From Albifimbria verrucaria (taxonomy: Eukaryota > Ascomycota > Sordariomycetes > Hypocreales > Stachybotryaceae): 64,000 bases of DNA. The notes below the pieces were generated by a model. The model ran no database searches. It saw only the letters and a list, made by a program, of their open reading frames with translations, and was not told the origin of the DNA. Where the stretch lies: NCBI GenBank assembly GCA_020081605.1, contig JAHREC010000009.1, positions 4,092,001 through 4,156,000 of the forward strand. Reading direction: 5' to 3'. Positions 23,929-37,329 of the stretch are shown here, one piece after another. The position numbers and the translations under genes are program-made. Position 1 is the stretch's first letter. Each line of letters opens with the position of its first letter.

Positions 23929-24566
23929 ATGGCTGTTTGTGAGGCAAATCCTACACGGAGTCTCGAGGAGCTCCTCGCTGTGAAGTGCAACTACTTTGCC
24001 TCCGAGCACTTCATGATCTCCTGCGGTTGCGTCGGCGTTGACCTATCCGCACGTAAGGTCATGATAATCCGCGATACTGCAGCCGATGGGACCATCATGG
24101 TGCAGCTTCCCAAGGGCCGCAAAGACATCGGCGAAGATCTCCTCGCAACTGCCCTCCGCGAGACATACGAAGAAACAGGTGTGCGCTTCACGGCACTTCC
24201 TCTTCCAGTGGCCACGCGCGCCACACACTACGCTCTCAATGCTTCTGCTTGCAACGACACGAAAGCTGCACCGGAGGCCTTGACAGAGATGCCCGATGTC
24301 ACGCGCGATGTTCTCAACTGTGAGCCGGCGGCTGTGTGCACATACCCGTGCATCTACACTGGCGCTTTGAAAATGGTGTTCTGGTTCGCCGCCCAGGGGA
24401 CTCAACGGAGAAGCCAGCCCTTGACACGCGTGAGCCATGGGAAGAGAATCTGTCTGCGCATTGGGTCGATGCGGCCGAGGCTGCCGCCATGATGACGTTC
24501 GAGATGGACAGCCAAGTTATAAACAAGGTCTTAGATGATGTTAGAAAAGCCGGCTATGAGATTTGA
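23929..24566 (+). CDS. Nudix hydrolase
   Basis: Hydrolyses a nucleoside diphosphate linked to another moiety; the substrate cannot be read from sequence. ATG 23929 gives MAVCEANPTRSLEELLAVKC. The Nudix box GX5EX7REUXEEXGU is complete: G in PKGRKDIG, E in GEDLL, then RETYEETGV (about 24110-24190). The N-terminal strand MISCGCVGVDL and the later KMVFWFAA fit the Nudix fold. The C-terminal half shifts frame at the G run 24396-24399. With one extra G, FAAQGDSTEKPALDTREPWEE continues to the stop at 24566 (DDVRKAGYEI). The length of about 212 residues is usual for fungal single-domain Nudix proteins. Confidence 0.85.
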
Positions 24567-25067
24567 AGGGATTGCCTGGTTTACATGTTCTTTTGGCAAC
24601 TCCATTTGACAGGCTGTAGTCGGTCGAGAGAGGGCATGGAGTAGGTATATATGCTTCAAGAATTGCCCACACAAATCGGCATACATGCGAAACTGGTTGC
24701 GTTGTGACGTGAACCTCTGAACCCATGAACAAATCGAGGATATACGACAAACCATCAAACCAACTGCACGAAAAGACTGTCTTGGACTTGGAATACGGCT
24801 TGTATAACTCCTTGCATGCCCCCGAAGGGCCATATCGAGCAATAAAATAAATGTATCTCAAACTCAACGCTACGCCAAAATAACACCCATGTAAACCCAT
24901 CTGCACTACTTTCTTCTTGACTTTCATTTCTTCCGCCATTGTACATGGTAGCTCACATCTAATACCCGTCTACATGCCTCATCCATTGCTGCTAAGCGAC
25001 GTGCTTCAAGTATATCCCCAAAGAGACCTTGTACTTTTTAGCCGCATCACAATCGTCTAGAACCCCC
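24567..25067. other. Intergenic, convergent 3' ends
   Basis: The 3' flanks of the Nudix gene (+) and the Rab GAP gene (-) meet here. No coding evidence is seen. Confidence 0.6.
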
Positions 25068-28000
25068 TTAACCCTCGAATTCCACTACTCCTGTCCCTGA
25101 CGTCGATGCGCCGGTAGAGGCGCGTACTCTACCCTCACCAGGGTCGGCATCAAGGAGGCTTTGGCTAGGTTCCTTCGTGGAAGCCGCAGCCTCGGCATCA
25201 GCCCCATCAAGCAGGTCTAGATCTGAGCTTCTGACTGAACGGCGCTCAATGTCGGCGCTCGTGCCACCAGGACCGCTTCTTACACCCACCGCTGCACCAA
25301 TGTCATCGTCATCCTCCTCTTCATCATCTTGTTTCTGGTTCGGTAGTGCATTCTTCTCCAACTCCTTCTGGGCTTCCTCCATACGTCTTCGTACCTCTGT
25401 GGCCATCCGCATGCCATCCGTGACAATATTATCCAATACACCACGCAGGCCACGCCCTGCACCAGAAGGACCAGGCACAGGAGGAACTGGTGACCGTGTT
25501 CCGAAGCCGAGACTCGAGAATGTGGTAAGAGAGGGGCCGGCTGAGACCTGCGATGGGTTCTGGTAGCCATCAATGACGTGGAATGATGTGGGGAAAGATG
25601 ATTCGAAGAATTGCTCTAAAAGCTCATCGGCCAATACCACCATTCGGAATGTAGGAAGGGTGATGTGTAGAGGATGCGCCGGGTCCAGAGCTGCGTTGGC
25701 TGCTTCAGACTTCGCCTTGGAGGCTCGCCGACGTGACTCGTCGAAACCGCCTGGAGCTGTCTCTTCAGTTGAGTTGGCAGAGAGGTGTTGTGGCTTGGCT
25801 TTTGTAGGGGTTCCCACGGGAGATTCCAGCTGAAGAAGGTCTTCCTCCTCTTCTTCTTCATCATCGTCATCCCCGATGGCAAAAGCATCTGGATCTGCCA
25901 TTTCCTCTGATGCAGAACTTTCTTTGGTAGGCTGATTGTTTCCCTGATCTGCGTCCGCGTATTCGAAGCATCGTCGAATAAACGCACTTACACTCCCCAG
26001 GAAGCGTTCATTCACCGATATACCAACAGGAAGGCTGTTCTGGGAGTCTTGAGGGCTGTTCACGTCACCGCTCAAGGTAAGGGTTGAGGCACCCGGGCTC
26101 AAGGTACCCTCAAGACCACGACGAGACAGGAAAAGCAAGGCTTCGGATATGCGGAGGATGCCTTCTCGGTCGACCCTCCCATCACCATCGTCATCGTATA
26201 GCTCGAAGAAGTAGGTGATGATGCCCATGATATCACGCTTACCCTTGATCCTTGCCATGCCTGTGACAACATTCTGTAGCGTGAGCGCGGAGCTGTTATC
26301 CACATCCCACTTCTTGAAGAGCCGCTGTAGGAATTCGTGCTCCGCTGGCTCGGCTCCCGTGCCCCAAGGAGACAATGGGTCGATAGGTTTTCGGGTGCTG
26401 TTAAAGCGCGCTTGGCTCTGGTCGGTATCTGACACAGCCCATTTGGCAATGCTGGCAAGGAACTCGCGGAAAGCGTCATAATCCATGAGACTGGTGCTTG
26501 GGCCGAGTCCGACACGCCCCTTCTCAACCTGGCTCTGGGTGTTTGAGAAAGCATCTGCCGCGCGGCCCCGACTAGACTTGGCTCTCCTCTTCTTCTCTTC
26601 TTGGATCATGAGATCCCGCTGCTGTCGTTCATACAGGATGTTGTAGAAGCGATCATATAGGGACCCTAGCTCTTCGCTGCTGAGCAGCTTGCTATCCGGA
26701 CCAAGGTTACGAATAGCTGTCCTTTTCGCGAAGTTTTCAATGTTGCTCAGAACTGCGTCCTTGTTCTTGAGCCGCAGCTCAGTGATGCTGCTGTGAGTAA
26801 TGCCAGAGAACTCTTTGAATGCCACAACCATTAGCTCCTGGAAGCGCGTCACTGCTCGCAGTTTCGGATTCTCCGACTTCGGATGGGCGGACTCATCCAA
26901 CTTTGCAAAATACGACTTCAGCACAGAGATGAAAGCACCATCGTCTGCAGCATCTAGCAGCTCCTCTCCATTGATACGCAGGATGGCAAGTCCAACCTGG
27001 AAAAGAACCTTGGGTCCTTCAACGAAGAAAACATCCAGTACACGGAAAGCGAAAACAAGGGGCATAGAGTTGATGTAGAGCGAGAGGAACCATGGCAGAG
27101 ATACAACTGATAGCTGCACATCGCTCTTGACTAAATGCTCCCAGAGAATGGGCATGGTCCGCTCAACTAGTGATTCAAACACCTTTTGATCCAAAAGGGT
27201 ACCGTACATAGTCGTCGAGTAGTATCCCGGGACTAGCCGGTCGCAGAGGGCAGAAAGGAGAAAGAAGGCTTGTGACTCTGACATATAGATCAGCAGGGCA
27301 GCCACAACGATGTTCATGGCCTGACAGTAGCCAACATCAGCATTGACCCAACTGTAGGCCGTGAGCACCCGACGCAAGCGACCAATACCATCCTCGCTCT
27401 GGAAGCCGGGATACTCGGGTAAGCTTCGATTTAGATCCTTCTCAATCTCGTCAATTGCCAGCGACTCTTGGCCCTCGAACTTGGTCAGGGTATCGGTGTA
27501 AAGCGAGGGGTTCTCGAGGCGCAGGTAGATGGATCCGGATGTGATCTCCCAAATCTCGCCTCGCAAGCGATTCGGCAGACCGACACGGATGAGCTTGTGG
27601 AAAGTTGGCTGACGCAAGAGGGTGACATTCCTGCCATTGTCTCGCAAATATTCGGCCCAGAGGCGCATCTTCGCCCTGTCGCGGAGCTTCTTTGGATCGC
27701 CGGGGTACCGAAAGATCATACCGAGCCCGGCATCGGGCGGATCGGCGTTCTTCCTGTCGTCTGTTCGTAGGAGGTGTTCGGAATAGCACTCGGCGACGAG
27801 TTTACGGAGCTTGCCGACATTGCCGACGCCGGCCCTGAGGCCCCTCTTGAGCCCATCACAGAACCTTTCGCAAGCTTGGCGGGAGCCGGCGAGGTGAAGG
27901 GTGATTCGTTGCTCACGGGCATCCTTCTTGTTCTTATCACCCTCCTTGGCATTGTCCTTATCCTTGGGGCTGTCCGCTAGGAGGCCATTCCAGGTGGTGA

Positions 28001-28510
28001 GGGCGAGGGCAAACTGTAGGCAGGGTCAGCGATTAACTGGGTCGTGGGGAATGTGCCAAGAGCGAGAACGAAAAACAGGCAACGCACCTGAAAGTTTTGG
28101 CTATTCAGCCTCTCGACTCTCCGAATGGCGCACAGGGGAAGGTGAAGCCGTTGCCGCTGGGCCCTCCGCCATTGGTCTGGCCGGTGAAGGCAGAGGAGGT
28201 GGAAGTGCTAGCCGTCTGAGCGAAACTCGAGGGCGTGGTGGAGAAGCACATGTAGGCCTCAGAGAGGTGCAGCTTGCCAGCGTAGTGCCATCCTCGCTCG
28301 TGGTCCCGGTCGCCTTGGGTCGCGTTCGCGGGGGATGGTCAACTCGGCATTGATTTCGTAGAGGGGCGTCTGGGAGGCGGGTAGGCGGAACTGGCTCTGG
28401 AAGAGGGAGGCCTTGGAGGGATTGCGGTCGGAGCTGGAGAGGTTGAGGCCCTGGGTGGGATCAATGAGCTGCTGGGCCTTTTGGACAATGCTCGTGAAGT
28501 TGGAGAACAT
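25068..28510 (-). CDS. gyp2: GRAM-TBC-EF-hand Rab GTPase-activating protein, Gyp2/Mdr1-like
   Basis: Stimulates GTP hydrolysis by Rab GTPases in vesicle traffic. ATG 28510 gives MFSNFTSIVQKAQQLIDPTQ. One intron is seen, 28014-28087. Domains: a GRAM-like region (GWHYAGKLHLSEAYMCF); a TBC domain of about 210 residues with GLPNRLRGEIWEI, YCQAMNIV and LPWFLSLYIN; an EF-hand (YDDDGDGRVDREGILRI); and an acidic, low-complexity C-terminal tail. The 883-codon second exon frame is unbroken. In the TBC catalytic motifs, the expected IxxDxxR stretch reads IEKDLNRSLPEY, keeping Asp and Arg, and the YxQ motif is present. The N-terminal exon has two frame breaks: within 28309-28316 and at the G run 28135-28138 (coding C; GFTFP to LCAIRRVERLN). 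Both are repaired by one added base. The architecture makes the assignment strong; the paralogue name is less certain. Confidence 0.88.
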
Positions 28511-31500
28511 GGTTGGCTCCTGTATCAGCGGCGCATGTCGAGAGGAAGGTAAGGGAAGGGAGAGGATGAGGTGGACGGATTTCAGGGACAACCGTCAGCA
28601 AGTAGCTGCCCCGGGGTGAAGGAGAGGGAGGGCAAGGAGCAGCAGCAGCAGGGGAAGATCGATGGCAGCGGTCGCGGGTAGAAATCGAATATGGATAAAC
28701 GGGTGGGTGATGGAGCTGAGCGAGTGGTTGATTCGGCGACGATAGCCCGAGGGAGAGATAGATGTAAGCTGGTCGTGGAGGAGAGTTTCAGCTTAACCCC
28801 AAGATGACCAAAAGGATCAGACAGTGCCTTACAGTACAAACGGGATGATGATGGAGGGTGGATCGACTGGTGCAGGCAGAGCTGCCGGTACTTGCTCCAC
28901 TGTTAGCGCGCAGCCTCCTCCCTACAGGTACCTATTTGCACTTGTTCATCTTAAGTCACTACCACCAGGATTGGATTAAAAGGTAGGAAAATAAGTATGT
29001 TGAGCTTTCAATTAGCTTGTGAATGTACCTGCCTCTTTGTCAAATCAGTTTTGTAGCTATTGTGGTAAAATTGAACCCAAGCAAAGGTAAGGAGAGCAAG
29101 GAGGTGCTATCTATCGTGGATGGATGGCTTGTACAGATGTTAACTTTTGTTGCCTTGTAGCAAAGGGCTTGTGCCTCAGATATCTTCTTACCTACCTACC
29201 TATGCTTCTCTATGGTTGGTAACATTACGTTCTCCAAATACCGCTGTTCGTGTAGACAAATTTCCATAATTCTATGATCTAGCCTACCATATTCTACCCC
29301 TACTTGCGCATGCCCGTAGCCCTCCTTTTCTGCATCTGTTCCTACATCTACCTCCTGGTAAGGGTATCGAGCCGGATATGACATTTCGTATCAGCGTCGT
29401 GCCCAGATAAATAGGAGCCACATTGTGGTAGCGAACAGGGACTTCTGGTGTCTAGTTATTAAGCCTGTACATCAAGGTAACCAACTGTTCAGATTTACCA
29501 CAACAATTGAGATTTGGAAAAGAGGATAGCTAGGTGAGTTCTACCCTTGTTTACAGGTCTTTGAGTGGTATCCCCGGATCTGTTTCGGGGAAAATACGCA
29601 GGGACTAAAGGGAGATGGGCAGAGTGGAGCTCACTATAAGGCTGGACGGCAGTAAGGAATTGTCCAGTCAATTAATTGCCAGCGTTCTTAGTGGTCGTTG
29701 GTGCCCCATGCTTCTTCCATGGCCAAGCACAACGACAGGCACGCGTGCAAACACTTCAGTACAGGCATTCAGAGGCTGCATTCACTGGTGATTCCTTTAT
29801 AGCTATAGAGTTGGAGATTTTAAGCAAACGCGTAGCATGACAGTTGTTTACATGGGGAATAGTCGCAGGGCAACCTAGATATTTATAGAATCGCTTGCCA
29901 CATGCTCAGAGCAATTCATAGAAGTCAAACGTATCCCCACAAGCAAGTGTCGTACTGTACCTCTCTAGCTTGCATTGATACGTCTCAAACACCTTACCTA
30001 TGGCACATATGACTGGTTGCCTTGAGATGTAGAAAACTGACATGAACCAGCCTCATTCCCCATACCCGTGCAGATGCGGGCACCAGTCACCAGTCACCGG
30101 TCACCGGTCACTAAACTAGGTCCTCAGCAGATATGGGAGCTTACGTGCTGACGGGCAATGCTACGTAGATGAGAAGCTATCGCGAGCATGTCGTCCCAGT
30201 TTTAGCGGCTGTGTCCTTTCTTCGTCAAGAGCAAATGGGCCGGCTGCATCAAACTTAGCTCAATGCCCATGAACTCGGCTAATGTTGATCTAGACACAGC
30301 CTAGCACATCTGCATGCCCCGTCCGTGTCCGATTGGATGAAACAGCCATGTGGCATGGACAGCCACCGCGGCGTAATCGACAGCATTGCGTCTGCATATA
30401 CTTGGAAATCTGCACGGGCAAGCCAGGGCACCTCCTTCGGACAAGCGAGGGGGATGCTCAATGCAAAACCAGGCCGTTGCAAACCAACATGATGCTCAGG
30501 ATATAAATATAGAGAGGAAAAATGATTAAGGTAGGCAGCTAGAAGCTAGTGGAATATCAAGTGGAAAGAGAAGGGAAAAGAAGAAGAAAAAACCCACAGG
30601 CTACGAAACTGCGGGCAATAACAGCAAGGAACGATACGCAAGTACCGACATACCAAAGCAAAGTCTCAATGGCCTCTATAGATGGTCAAGCGTCATGGTT
30701 CAAGCCCATTGATATAGAGCTTGGAACGATTTAGCTCTGGTCTAGATGGTCCATCTCATCATTTGGCCCTATTTATTGAGTTTCGGCAGAGCACCATCAG
30801 ATGCAGAACCGACGCCTGGGAGGGCAAAATACCCTGCCTCCAAGTGCCTGCGCTAACGAGGGACCATCCAAGATCCCATCACACATCCACGTTGCGTTGC
30901 GTCATAACCCGCACCAGCGGCCCCCGCGATAGACAATCAAAGCCATCAATCAATCAACCAACCAGCCCATGAACCTTGCAGATAAAATGACAGACCACCA
31001 CATGTGGGTGTGTGGCACCCGCTCGTTCTGGTCTTGCGTTGCCTTGCGTTGCCTTACCTTGTCACGTCCTGTCACTGTTGTCACAGCCTTGCTTTTCACT
31101 CCTGCAATTACAACAATCGTCGTTGCTCTCCCCACATAGGTAACTATCAGCCGCCGTACCTGGCCTTGCCTTGCCTTGCCTTGCCTTGCCTGTACTATTA
31201 TCTCACTCTCTTCTCCCTCCCCTCCTCCCACTCCTCCTCCTACTCCTCTTGCATTCTCCCTCGCCTGCTCCAGCCGACCACATATTGCACTCGCATCGCC
31301 AATTGACCCTCTTCCTTGACCCGGGCCATCTCAAACCTTTCCCCTTTGCGACCGTTTCCACTAGCTAGTGGCAAGCCGCTCGTCCCTCCCCTTTCCTCTC
31401 CGGGGCCACGATGGGCCCCTCCTGAAACTCACGACACCGGACGGGAACTAAACCACGATTGCATTCACCGCGTCGGGCCAGTTTCTCATTTTCATTTCCT

Positions 31501-31678
31501 TCTTCTTTCCCCCGTTCTTTTCTTCCTTTCCGAATCGCCTCCTTTTCCCTCTTCGCATTTGCCTTTGATAATATCAACTATCACAACCCCCACCCTCGGG
31601 TTATAAGTCTGCTCCAACCTCACAACGGCCTTGTCACACCCCGTCCCTCCCTCTTTGCGAATAACAACAACCTACCGA
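28511..31678. other. 3.2-kb divergent promoter region
   Basis: The space lies between the divergent Rab GAP (-) and PKA (+) genes. It holds short repeats (a run of CAGTCAC/CGGTCAC copies near 30080-30112) and pyrimidine-rich leader-like sequence before the PKA start. No supported gene is seen. Confidence 0.5.
31163..31192. repeat. Microsatellite (CCTTG)n
   Basis: About six tandem CCTTG pentamers lie 0.5 kb before the PKA start; looser copies of the motif occur just upstream (31030-31060). Confidence 0.9.
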
Positions 31679-32983
31679 ATGGCGGCCACCGTCGCCCGCA
31701 CGCACGCCGCGTCCATTCCGCCGACGAGTGGCAACGGCGTGCCTCTTCCTCCTCCCACATCCACGCCGCCGATCCTGGCCCCAGCAATGGCGCCGAACGC
31801 GATGATGGCTCGCCCCAACCATTGCCGCCCACCCGCAGCTTCAAACTCAGCGACTTTGCCTTAGTTCGCACTCTCGGCACAGGTTTGTCGACTCCCAATT
31901 CAACATGTCTTCTTCCACTTCCTTCATGTAATCAGCCTCTTACCCGAATCCTCTCATTTAGGTACCTTTGCCCGGGTATGCCTCGTTCGACCCGCCAGCG
32001 CAACTACACCTCTGGACCAGCAGTCCGATCCTGACGTCTACGCTCTCAAGATCTTGCGCAAGGCTGAGGTGATCAAGCTTAAGCAAATTGACCACGTCCG
32101 TCATGAGCGCGCAGTCCTCGCCGAGGTCGCCGGCCAGCCATTCATCACAAACCTTCTCGCCTCCTTCTCTGATCACGACTCCCTATACATGCTGCTCGAC
32201 TATGTTCCTGGCGGCGAGCTCTTTAGCTATCTGCGCAAGTTTCGCCGCTTTGACGAGCCCACTGCCCGCTTCTACGCTGCGGAAATTGTTCTCGTTCTCG
32301 AGTACTTGCATGAGCAGCAAGGCGGCGTCGCCTACAGGGATCTCAAACCCGAGAATCTGTTGCTAGATCAGGACGGCCATATCAAGCTGGTCGACTTCGG
32401 CTTCGCCAAGCGCTTGGGGTATCGTGACTCGCACCCTGTCGAGACTTATACCCTTTGCGGCACGCCCGAATACTTGGCTCCCGAAGTTATTCACAACAAG
32501 GGCCACACGACTGCCGTCGACTGGTGGGCATTGGGGATCCTCATATATGAGTTTCTTACCGGCTACCCTCCTTTCTGGCATCAGAATCCTATTGAGATCT
32601 ATAAGCAGTAAGCAGAATCCCAGAATCCCACTGCCCACAGTAGTTAACAGATATAGGATCGTCGAGAAACCCGTCCTCTTTCCCCAAGACCCGCCCATAT
32701 CAGACCCAGCAAAGGATATCATCCGCTCCTTCTGCACTGTTGACCGCTCCCGGCGCCTCGGCAACATCAGCGGCGGTGCTGCTCGCGTAAAAGCACATCC
32801 ATTCTTCGACGGTGTCAACTGGGAAGATACCCTCAACCGCCGGCGGCGGGGGCCCATTATTCCCCTATCCGCTACCCAGGCGATGCGCAGTGCTTCGACA
32901 CCTACCCCGAGGATGACGGCAAGCGCGAGCCGTACACCGAGGATATGGCACGGAGATACGACCATTTCTTCCAGGATTTCTAA
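31679..32983 (+). CDS. pkaC2: cAMP-dependent protein kinase catalytic subunit, second fungal type
   Basis: AGC-family Ser/Thr kinase of the cAMP pathway. ATG 31679 (MAATVARTHAASIPPTSG) begins a Pro/Ser-rich N-terminus. The kinase core follows: TLGTGTFARVCLV (glycine loop), YALKILRK (catalytic Lys), FDEPTARFYAAEI, YRDLKPENLLLD, VDFGFAK, then TLCGTPEYLAPEVI (activation loop Thr and APE) and VDWWALGILIYE. The PKA tail is FDTYPEDDGKREPY ending in HFFQDF at TAA 32981-32983. Introns: 31883-31961 and 32608-32656. Two breaks: near 31790-31800, before ERDDGSPQPL, and at the C run 32862-32865 (GPIIP to PIRYPGDAQ); one base each. The sequence resembles the second, usually minor, catalytic subunit of Sordariomycetes more than the main CPKA type; that subtype call is from memory of the families. 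Confidence 0.88.
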
Positions 32984-33842
32984 CAGCCTGGGATTGCATA
33001 GAAGCAACCTAGCTTCTTACACACGTTCGGTGTATTTGGCGGAGCGGGCGAAATATCGAACTCAACTGAGCAATGAGCAGCAAAACAAAACAAAAAAGGA
33101 AAGGAAAGGATATGGAGTCTGGAGAAGCGTCTGAAATGAGCGGATTGGCATGAGCGTATGAGCCTCGCGTTGCCTTTGGTATATGACACCACTTTTCCGA
33201 TTCAGATTGTACAAATATTTTGCGACCAATACGGTTTACACATCAAAAACATATTAAAGGAGGGGGAGACATTGTGCGGCATGGAACCTGGAGAGGTTGG
33301 CCGGCTCCATCACCTCCAAGCGGTTATTACTTTTGGGGACTGGTTCGTCTATAAGAGAATGTCAGTCAGGGGTCAACTGGGTATGAGGGGCAAGGAAGAT
33401 GGGATACATGAATTATGATGATGCAGTATGTACATTTGAGGCAGGAAGCTGGAAATAGCATGCACTTCGTCCTGCTGAGCAGGCGTATGTTCACATTTGT
33501 TGACAATGGTGGCACTCAGATCGTTATTTTGATAAAAAGGCTTCGGAGCAGTCCTTGTGAGAATAGGGGAGATTGGGCACGAGATTGGATATGTTGTTGG
33601 TTAAATGCGTATTTCTATCTTCGTAAAAACCATGCTAGGTAGGCATAACAGTGCTTCATATATGCCATTCCCCTTTCTCTCCAGAAACGCCCCTTCAAAA
33701 TCAGATAAAGCCAAAAGATGAAAAATGGGCGGTTGGCAGACCACAGTAGAAAGGATGATATGGTTCTTCATGGGCAGACATGCGCTGAGCGATACATAAG
33801 ACCCGGCGACGATTAAGCCGGGGCCAACAAGCGAACCTCTTC
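32984..33842. other. Intergenic, convergent 3' ends
   Basis: The 3' flanks of PKA (+) and the 5-phosphatase gene (-) meet here. No coding evidence is seen. Confidence 0.6.
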
Positions 33843-35421
33843 TCATGCTGTCTGGTACAGCCAGTATCCTCCCACGCCGGCAGCCAGCAGCGTGGCCAGG
33901 ATCAGGGCGCCCTGCCTTGTGCTCCACAGGAACATGCTCCATCCGGCCATGACCTCGCGCCGTCGGGCTGCCGCACGGCGTTCCCACGCCTCAGGGTCGA
34001 TCTCTATGGGTAGTCGTAGGCGGGGATCAGGCGTGGCCCCTGGAGTAGTGGGCTGCTGCTCGGCAATGTGCGGCGGAGGAGCCATCTCATCAGGGGAAAT
34101 GAGGGGCACAGTGACACGGAGGAACACGGGTCGGTGGTCACTCGTGCGAATGACGGGCATGGCGTCGTATGCGCGGACCTGTATCGAGGCTTCCTCCTCG
34201 GACTTGCCGCTGTTCTTGATCCAATTGGGAACATCGAGGTACAACACTCGATCCGTCCAGCTTGGATACCGATGCGGCGCAAACTCCCACGGCACCTCCT
34301 GCTCGTCCACACTCTTCTGTGGCAATATGTCATACTTGTACGTTGGCGGGAATCGTATCTCCGCCTCTGTCAAGCCGTGCAATGTGCGGCCCGCCTTGCG
34401 CTCACGCGTTAGCTGGTCGAGGTGGAGAAACTTGGGGTAGTGGTTCTCCGACGCCGGGTCCAGGCTCGGAAACGCGGCGTAGGGTGATGGTGATGATGTC
34501 GAGATGCGGTAGTTGAGGTCGCCTGCGACAAACAGGTGCGAGGAGGGTCGGAAAACGGAAATGTCGTGAATGCGCCGTTGCAGCCGCAAGTGCTCCTCGT
34601 CAGAGTGACCGCGGAGCAGCCCAGTACGCTCGCCGTCGTTCCTGTCTCCCGAGGTTGCTTCTGGCTCCTTTCCTTTGCTAAAGGTCTTGAGGATCGCCTC
34701 GGGGTTCTCAAACGTCATTCCTCGCATGATGGCAGCCCAGTTGGCATTTCGCCGTGGCAGATTCCACTCCATAGCCGCCAAGTGTGTTGCCACGAATGTC
34801 AGCTCCGTCGACTGGCCTCCCTCCACCTGGTATAATGTCCTCAAGCCCGCAGCCCCTTTGTTGCCCATCTCGGCTGCTCCAAACCCGACCTCTGCCTCCT
34901 GTATGTGCTGCAGCCGGGTCGGGTCCTCGCGAACAGCAGGATGGCTGTATATCCTACGTTCTTGGCTCTGACCAGAGAGTAGTGCTTCTTGGGGCCTTGC
35001 GTCGGAGATACCGAAACGACTTGCCGGCGCTCATCTTCGTACTGTATCGCGGCGAGGTTGACCGCCTCCTCGAATCGAGCAATGTAGGGGTTCAGGAAAT
35101 AGCCTCCTATGAAGGAGTGGCTCATGGGCCTGATCTCCTGCAGTGAGCTTCACCCCATCATAGTTAGCACATGGCGGGTACGAAGCTTGCCCATTATCTG
35201 GGATAGCATTTTCAAAAGAAGCGAGCTCACAAGACGACGACATCTGGCAGGGTGGTGGCATTTTGCCCAAAAGTGGCCTGCAGGTGGTTGGCGAAGACGG
35301 CGACGTTGATGAAGTTCTTGGCACAATTGAAGGTCAGAACCAACAAATCCAAAGCTGAAGGGGCCATGCTTTGGGAGAGTTCCGGATTGGATGTGGTGCT
35401 GGCCAGTGTCGAGTCGGACAT
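33843..35421 (-). CDS. INP54: Inositol polyphosphate 5-phosphatase, Inp54-like, tail-anchored
   Basis: Probably removes the 5-phosphate of PI(4,5)P2 at the ER/plasma membrane interface. ATG 35421 gives MSDSTLASTTSNPELSQSMA, then LVLTFNCAKNF. An intron, 35148-35230, joins DVVVF to SLQEIRPMSHSF. Endonuclease/exonuclease/phosphatase motifs: LQEI (metal-binding Glu), GNKGAAGL, FVATHLAAMEWNLPRRN, LFVAGDLNYRIS, RYPSWTDRVLYL and RTSDHRPVF. The PSWCDRIL motif of 5-phosphatases is thus present as PSWTDRVL. The C-terminus has one hydrophobic segment (GALILATLLAAGVGGYWLY) right before the stop, as in a tail-anchored protein. One frame break lies at 34922-34927, between AILLFAR and DPTRLQHIQEAE, repaired by one base. 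Confidence 0.88.
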
Positions 35422-37329
35422 CCAATCCCTAGGCGTTTGTGCGGCGTTGCGTTGTGTTGTGTTGACGAAGGAGGGTTGCTTTAGGGATACACTGGGATCT
35501 GAGGTAAGGGAACGAGCGAGTGCCTAACGAATGTACCAGTGAGGCGTAGCTTGATGTGGCGGGGCAATTTCCCAGTAGAGTCCCTTTTAGGAGACAAGCT
35601 TGGGATCTGCCGCCACTGATCGTCTCCTGATAAGGTTATCTGTGGTCTCTGCTCCACGATACAAGTAGATTAATGGATAGTTGTGATCGAGAGCTCCAAG
35701 CTCCTGGTAGCTGTTCCCTCGGCCGGTTTATATACCGCTCATGTGAGGAAGCCGATCCACCACAAACCGTGCAATCCATGCTAGATTCAACCTAGACGTT
35801 CAATAGGCACACCTTCAAGTGTAAATAGGCGGCGCAAAGGCAGTGCCGTCTGCTGACTCCTCGCCTTCATAATGAGACCCTCTTTGGGGCGTGGCCTACC
35901 ACGTGTGACCTAACCACTTACTACCAGACTGATCACGCGACTAAGAGAACCTGCTCCCGCGCAATACTCCTCGCTCAGCATCTCACGCAGATCCCGCCAT
36001 TTAAAAGGTACCATACGAATATCTTCACTTGCGTCGTATAAATGGGAAACGGAGCGAGAAAGTAAAATAATTGAATTACTTGATGGCTATCTGACATGGC
36101 AAAGGCTATGCGGTACTGCATACCTTACTTGAGCTGGCCTGCTTTGTACTAATAGAGAGGTGGTCCTGGCGTGACGCTTGGCTAAGCTCACGGGTCCTAG
36201 TATCACAGGCACCTCACGATGCCCTGTCCACCCTTCGGCCATCAACAGTGAAAAGAAGCTGTCGGCTGCCTAGACGATTGCAAGCAAGTCCAACCGTAGG
36301 CATCACTTGGGTGCACAGCCATCATTTGAAGCGCAGCCAAGTTCGTAAAAAATGAGCCTACGATGAACCTTGTGCTTGTTGATGTTTGTCCATCGACGTA
36401 GGCTTGAAGTGGAAGCTCCTCGAGGACCAAAGAGGGATTTTATCCACCACAACCAAGCTGGATCGGCCTGTTTCGAATGCAATGCCATGTCGCAAGTGCC
36501 GATTTCACCTCCCCACAAACCGGACCACCACGCACAAGCCAAAAGCACAAGTCCAGTCAAAACAAAGAATTGAAGAATAACGTGCAGAGGTAAGAATTAA
36601 GGAAATCAAGGAAATAACCCTCGTGGAAACGCAGCTGTACCGCAACGACGGGAAGAAGAGTTCCGAGAAACTCTGCTTCATAATCCGGAAAAGCGAGGTT
36701 GCCGTGGCTTGTGCAGCCAATATAGTGGCTGTTGCAGATCCTCGCCGGTCGGTGCTCCAACGGATGCAGAACACCGGACATGCCGTTCAGATGGATCCCT
36801 GAAGACGGAGAGTGGCCATGAGAAGCAGCTAATACTGCTAGTCATGGCGTCCTCCCCATTCAGAGCCATCCGAGTCATGCATGAATTCGTAAACCGGAAA
36901 TTGCGTCGAAGAACAAGATAGAGCAATGCGTAGGAAAAATGAGACGTGCGACCAGAGACGGAGTATCGAGGGGGCTGCCGAGGAACCTTGCGTCCGATGG
37001 CCATTGGCCACTGGCTTCGGGCAAGGGATAACCATCCTCGTTCAGCGGGCTCGATTTAACAATTTTGCGTCTCCCAAATGTCTCGGTGCACTAGTATGCG
37101 AATCCCAGAAAGGCAGAAGGTCCAGAGCCAAGTCACTCATCGTTTAGGGCCGATGGCTGCTGGAGGCATGTCCCGCTCCCTTGGAAGCAGAGCGAAGCCT
37201 GTTTTATCGTCCACTGAGTCAGCCATAATGGTCAGCAAATTTTCCTTCGGCTGGTAGTCATCAAGTACACGGAAACGCGCGAAGGAGTGTCCCTTACGAG
37301 GAAGAGGTTAGGCTGGGCTCGTTAGACAC
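35422..37329. other. Intergenic between 5-phosphatase and casein kinase I
   Basis: The upstream region of the 5-phosphatase and the 3' flank of casein kinase I (both on the minus strand). No frame resembles a known protein. Confidence 0.5.

Noticed and set aside
11951..24566. Secondary-metabolite gene cluster
   Set aside because: An SDR alone is not enough; no synthase, P450, transporter or zinc-cluster regulator is present.
31020..31200. CRISPR-like or satellite array
   Set aside because: Only short pentamer repeats without spacers; this is a microsatellite.
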